Origin: Magnetococcales bacterium
GTDB lineage: Bacteria; Pseudomonadota; Magnetococcia; Magnetococcales; UBA8363
Direction of reading: 5' to 3'
Assembly (NCBI GenBank): GCA_015660855.1
Contig: JACSDG010000013.1
Span: 1-32,966 of the forward strand
Length of the DNA stretch: 32,966 nt
The stretch's first letter is position 1. Every line of letters begins with the position of its first letter. Positions 30,499-32,966 of the stretch are shown here, piece after piece. The notes beneath the pieces are model-generated. The model saw nothing but the letters and a program-made list of their open reading frames with translations. It did no database searches and was not told where the DNA came from. The position numbers were made by a program, and so were the translations under genes.

Positions 30499-31923
30499 TC
30501 AATAGGCATCCCGGCTGAAAAACAATTTAATGATGGTCATGAGGATAATGCGGATGTCAAAAAGGAGTGACCAGTTGGAGATGTAGTAAAGGTCGTACTC
30601 TACCCGTCGCTGCATTTTTTCGATGGTATCGGTTTCACCACGGAAGCCGTTGACCTGAGCCCATCCGGTAATGCCCGGTTTGACGATATGCCGTTTCATG
30701 TATTGATCGATTTCGTCTCTGTAGAGAAAATTGTGCTCGACGGCATGGGGACGCGGCCCGACGATGGACATGGTTCCTTGAAGGACGTGGAAAAATTGGG
30801 GAAGCTCATCCAGACTTGTACGACGCAATATTTGGCCGATGGGGGTGACTCGGGAATCGTTGCGTTTGGCCTGAACCACCTGACCTTCCGGTTCTTTGTG
30901 CACATACATGGTTCTGAACTTCCAGATTTCGACCTTTCGACCGTCCCAGCCGTGGCGAATCTGGCGGAACAGAATGGGGCCAGGGGAACTCAGTTTGACC
31001 TGAATGGCAATCAGGATCATGACAGGCATGCAAAGTCCAAGGATAAGGAAAGCAAGGATGCGATCTTCAATGGCTTTGATCTTCCGGTTCAACCCTACCA
31101 TGGGTGTTACTGAAAGATTCATGACAGGGATGCCGGAAATTTGGGTAATGGAATGATTGAGCAGGTCAAAGGTGAAAATGTCTGGGATGAAAAGGATATC
31201 CACCGTGCTGTGGCGCAGGGTTTTGATAATCAATTTTACGCGACCTTCTGCCCGCAAAGGAAGGGCGATCCATACTTGATCGATGGCATTTTCTTCGACG
31301 AAGGCATGCAGATCGTCCAGGGTGCCGATGATGGGAATGCCTTCGACCGCGCAAGAGGAATCGCGTTGAAAACGATCATCGAAGAAAGCAACGACATCCA
31401 ATCCGGTCCATGTGGCCATGGAAAGTTCCCTGATAACTTTCCGACCCAGGTCACCGGCACCAGCGATAACGATATGACGGTGATTATAGCCTTTGCGGCG
31501 CATCCAGCGCAGGAAGTTACGCAAGGAGATGCGGTAAGCAACCAGCAAGATCCAGCAGATCACCAGCCATTTACCAAACAGGAGGTCGGGGATGGGGCGT
31601 GAAATGACGAGCAGATCGCGAACGATCATGGCGACGGTCATAATGACCAGGATCAATACCCAACTGACTGCGCCGACTTCAACCCAAAGACTGATGCCGC
31701 GCCATTGTCGGTAAAGATTATTGTTGGCATTGGCAGCGACCAGCCAGATCAACACGACGATCAGGCCGATGGTCAGGGCTTCGCGGGAATGGGGCATACT
31801 ATCGAAGCTGAAGTACAGGGAAAGGAATCCGGAGACAACAACGACGACGATGTCGAGGATCCGCATGAGCAGATCCAACTCTCTGATGTTGCGTTTTATG
31901 AGGCCGTTACTTTTGATGACCAT
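30499..31923 (-). CDS. Undecaprenyl-phosphate hexose-1-phosphate transferase (WcaJ/WbaP type)
   Basis: 474 residues. Membrane enzyme that starts polysaccharide repeat-unit synthesis by placing a hexose-1-phosphate, usually glucose or galactose, on undecaprenyl phosphate. Four membrane helices lie in the first 140 residues, then a CoA-binding/Rossmann-like domain (HIVIAGAGDLGRKVIREL). A fifth membrane segment (RILAFLILGLCMPVMILIAIQV) leads to the catalytic domain: LSSPGPILFRQIRHGWDGR, WKFRTM, RRTSLDELPQFFHVLQGTMS, VGPRPHAVEHN and KPGITGWAQVNGFRGET. All signature blocks are intact. The ribosome-binding site is weak. Followed by the Wzz-type gene 181 bases downstream on the same strand, forming an exopolysaccharide pair. 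Confidence 0.95.
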   Translation of the reverse strand: MVIKSNGLIKRNIRELDLLMRILDIVVVVVSGFLSLYFSFDSMPHSREALTIGLIVVLIWLVAANANNNLYRQWRGISLWVEVGAVSWVLILVIMTVAMIVRDLLVISRPIPDLLFGKWLVICWILLVAYRISLRNFLRWMRRKGYNHRHIVIAGAGDLGRKVIRELSMATWTGLDVVAFFDDRFQRDSSCAVEGIPIIGTLDDLHAFVEENAIDQVWIALPLRAEGRVKLIIKTLRHSTVDILFIPDIFTFDLLNHSITQISGIPVMNLSVTPMVGLNRKIKAIEDRILAFLILGLCMPVMILIAIQVKLSSPGPILFRQIRHGWDGRKVEIWKFRTMYVHKEPEGQVVQAKRNDSRVTPIGQILRRTSLDELPQFFHVLQGTMSIVGPRPHAVEHNFLYRDEIDQYMKRHIVKPGITGWAQVNGFRGETDTIEKMQRRVEYDLYYISNWSLLFDIRIILMTIIKLFFSRDAY

Positions 31924-32102
31924 ACGTTACCAAGCCAGAAAAAAACGGGGAAAGACCGGGGCTTCAACCCGAATGTTTTGGAGACAGCCCTTAATGTAAG
32001 CATGAATCTTTATGAAAAACAATGCTTCATCTCTATTTTCCGCGCCAGGAAATCATGGTTGGCCGGAGGATGAGCGAAACCTGCAATAATCCCATGGTGA
32101 AA

Positions 32103-32232
32103 TGATGCCTCTCGGGCAAAAGCCAAAACCTTGGTAACTTTTTGTTTCAACCATTGAAAGAAAAACCTGATTAGAAGCTTTGCCCCCCCTTATTGGGGGG
32201 GATGATTTTCCCCCTTAACCCGCGCAATATTT
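32103..32232 (+). repeat. Intergenic mosaic repeat, copy R8
   Basis: Modules in order: TGCCTCTCGGGCA hairpin, AAAACCTTGG, TAACTTTTTGTTTCAA (shared with R4), then CCCCCCCTTATTGGGGGGG, ATGATTTTCCCCC and TTAACCCGCGCAATATTTT. It fills most of the 334-base gap upstream of the transferase gene. Confidence 0.6.
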
Positions 32233-32257
32233 TCCAGCACACATCAGGGCATGGATG

Positions 32258-32494
32258 TCAATTGATGAGACGCATGACTTGTTTTTGCACATAATCGGGG
32301 TCAAAGTCTGCCAGATCGCAAACGAACTTGAAGTGAAGCCCCCCTTCGCGGAACCATTTGCGTGCCGCTTCTTTTTCTTCGGGATCCTTGTGGGTAAGGG
32401 CATCCTCGACCGCAGTTTCCAAGACGGCGATCCAAAGTTTTTGTTCCGGAGAAAGTGAGGATGTTTGAGTAACCGATTCGATTTGGTTTTTCAT
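32258..32494 (-). CDS. Small protein of unknown function, phage-like flavour
   Basis: 78 residues from ATG 32494; a frame open to 32584 would add 30 less plausible residues. Not firmly recognised. The pattern LWIAVLETAVEDAL...EAARKWFREGGLHFKFVCDLADFDPDYVQKQV, an acidic helix then a W-F...F..VC..A..D...V block, resembles small helix-turn-helix-like proteins often found near prophage or accessory loci. That is an impression from memory, not a domain match. No signal peptide. The ribosome-binding site is weak. Confidence 0.55.
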   Translation of the reverse strand: MKNQIESVTQTSSLSPEQKLWIAVLETAVEDALTHKDPEEKEAARKWFREGGLHFKFVCDLADFDPDYVQKQVMRLIN

Positions 32495-32966
32495 GCTTGC
32501 AAACCCGTATTTTCCAGAGTGTTGTTTTAAGGTGGGCAACTCGACTGACGGAGGTGTCAAAAAACCACGACCCTTGAAGAGCATTGCAACCCCTCGGAGT
32601 TACTGCAAGCAAGAATTAGGCCTAAAATCCGCGATTAAAATCAAAAATGAGGGGGCCGAACGGTTACCATGGGCACCGGCCTGGAAATTCCTTTGGATTC
32701 GAAGGAACAGGGACGGCGGTTCAAGTTGCCTGACGGTAAAATTGTTATATTATCTCAAAACTTTCTGAGTTGACGGCGCAGTAAGATTGATATACTTTTC
32801 AAAGTATCAATGGCGTCGGTAGAGAGAATCCAGTATGATCAATCGGGTTTATTTCTATACTTGTAGCGTGGGGTGTCCAAAAACGGCCTTTTTGGTGCAG
32901 TTTCCTTGTCCGGGATCTGGGCTTCGTTAACGATTTTATGATTGTTTCGTAAGTCGATTTTTCGTA
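32495..32966. other. Right-end intergenic region
   Basis: 472 bases without a convincing gene. It has a fragment of the mosaic repeat at 32648-32668 (reverse GGTAACCGTTCGG), an imperfect inverted repeat at 32787-32810 (TTGATATACTTT / AAAGTATCAA) and a short palindrome, CCAAAAA-CGGCC-TTTTTGG, at 32877-32895. A promoter for a gene beyond the window may be present. Confidence 0.35.

Overview
The window reads as a Gram-negative, flagellated, respiratory proteobacterium. Three tandem short flagellins, sigma-28-like and sigma-54-like promoters, two sigma-54 activators with Fis-type tails, periplasmic multiheme cytochromes, standalone STAS proteins and a bacteriohemerythrin suggest a Magnetococcales-like (Etaproteobacteria) chromosome. 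That placement rests on general resemblance. No magnetosome gene, rRNA or tRNA is visible, so it is a hypothesis.

Layout. 1-957: a HAD phosphatase bracketed by inverted copies of an intergenic repeat. 958-4500: two sigma-28-like promoters, three flagellin genes each followed by the same stem-loop, and an intrinsic terminator. 4533-7125: gluQ, then a STAS / hemerythrin / STAS group. 7325-8105: a nucleotidyltransferase/HEPN pair. 8204-12645: metabolic genes on the minus strand (class II aldolase, serC, acs). 13021-17023: a small unknown protein, a soluble lytic transglycosylase and a sigma-54-type regulator with a non-canonical GAFTGA loop. 17024-20750: an accessory island with a DUF2281/PemK-type toxin-antitoxin pair, a DUF3782-type PD-(D/E)XK protein, a possible uracil-DNA-glycosylase-like protein, an IS110 stump and many REP-like palindromes. 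20752-26633: a translationally coupled heptaheme cytochrome - cytochrome b - octaheme cytochrome operon with a sigma-54 promoter and a divergent sigma-54 activator. 26703-29231: four small exported proteins rich in Pro/Gln/Met, the last with a SPOR domain. 29376-31923: Wzz-type chain-length protein and a polyprenyl-phosphate hexose-1-phosphate transferase. 32258-32494: a small unknown protein.

How the parts fit. The clearest functional unit is 20752-26633. A quinol-oxidising cytochrome b would sit between a membrane-anchored heptaheme cytochrome and an octaheme cytochrome resembling the tetrathionate-reductase (OTR) family, which here carries an extra C-terminal region with the last heme. The adjacent receiver-PAS-AAA-Fis regulator and a near-perfect -24/-12 promoter suggest that the operon is switched on by a specific signal. 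The exported-protein cluster lies directly downstream of that regulator and converges on exopolysaccharide genes, so a cell-surface role is plausible.

Two repeat systems run through the non-coding DNA: a G/C-rich mosaic element in at least ten intergenic positions, and a palindrome family with the head GGGGACAGTATATCC concentrated in the island.
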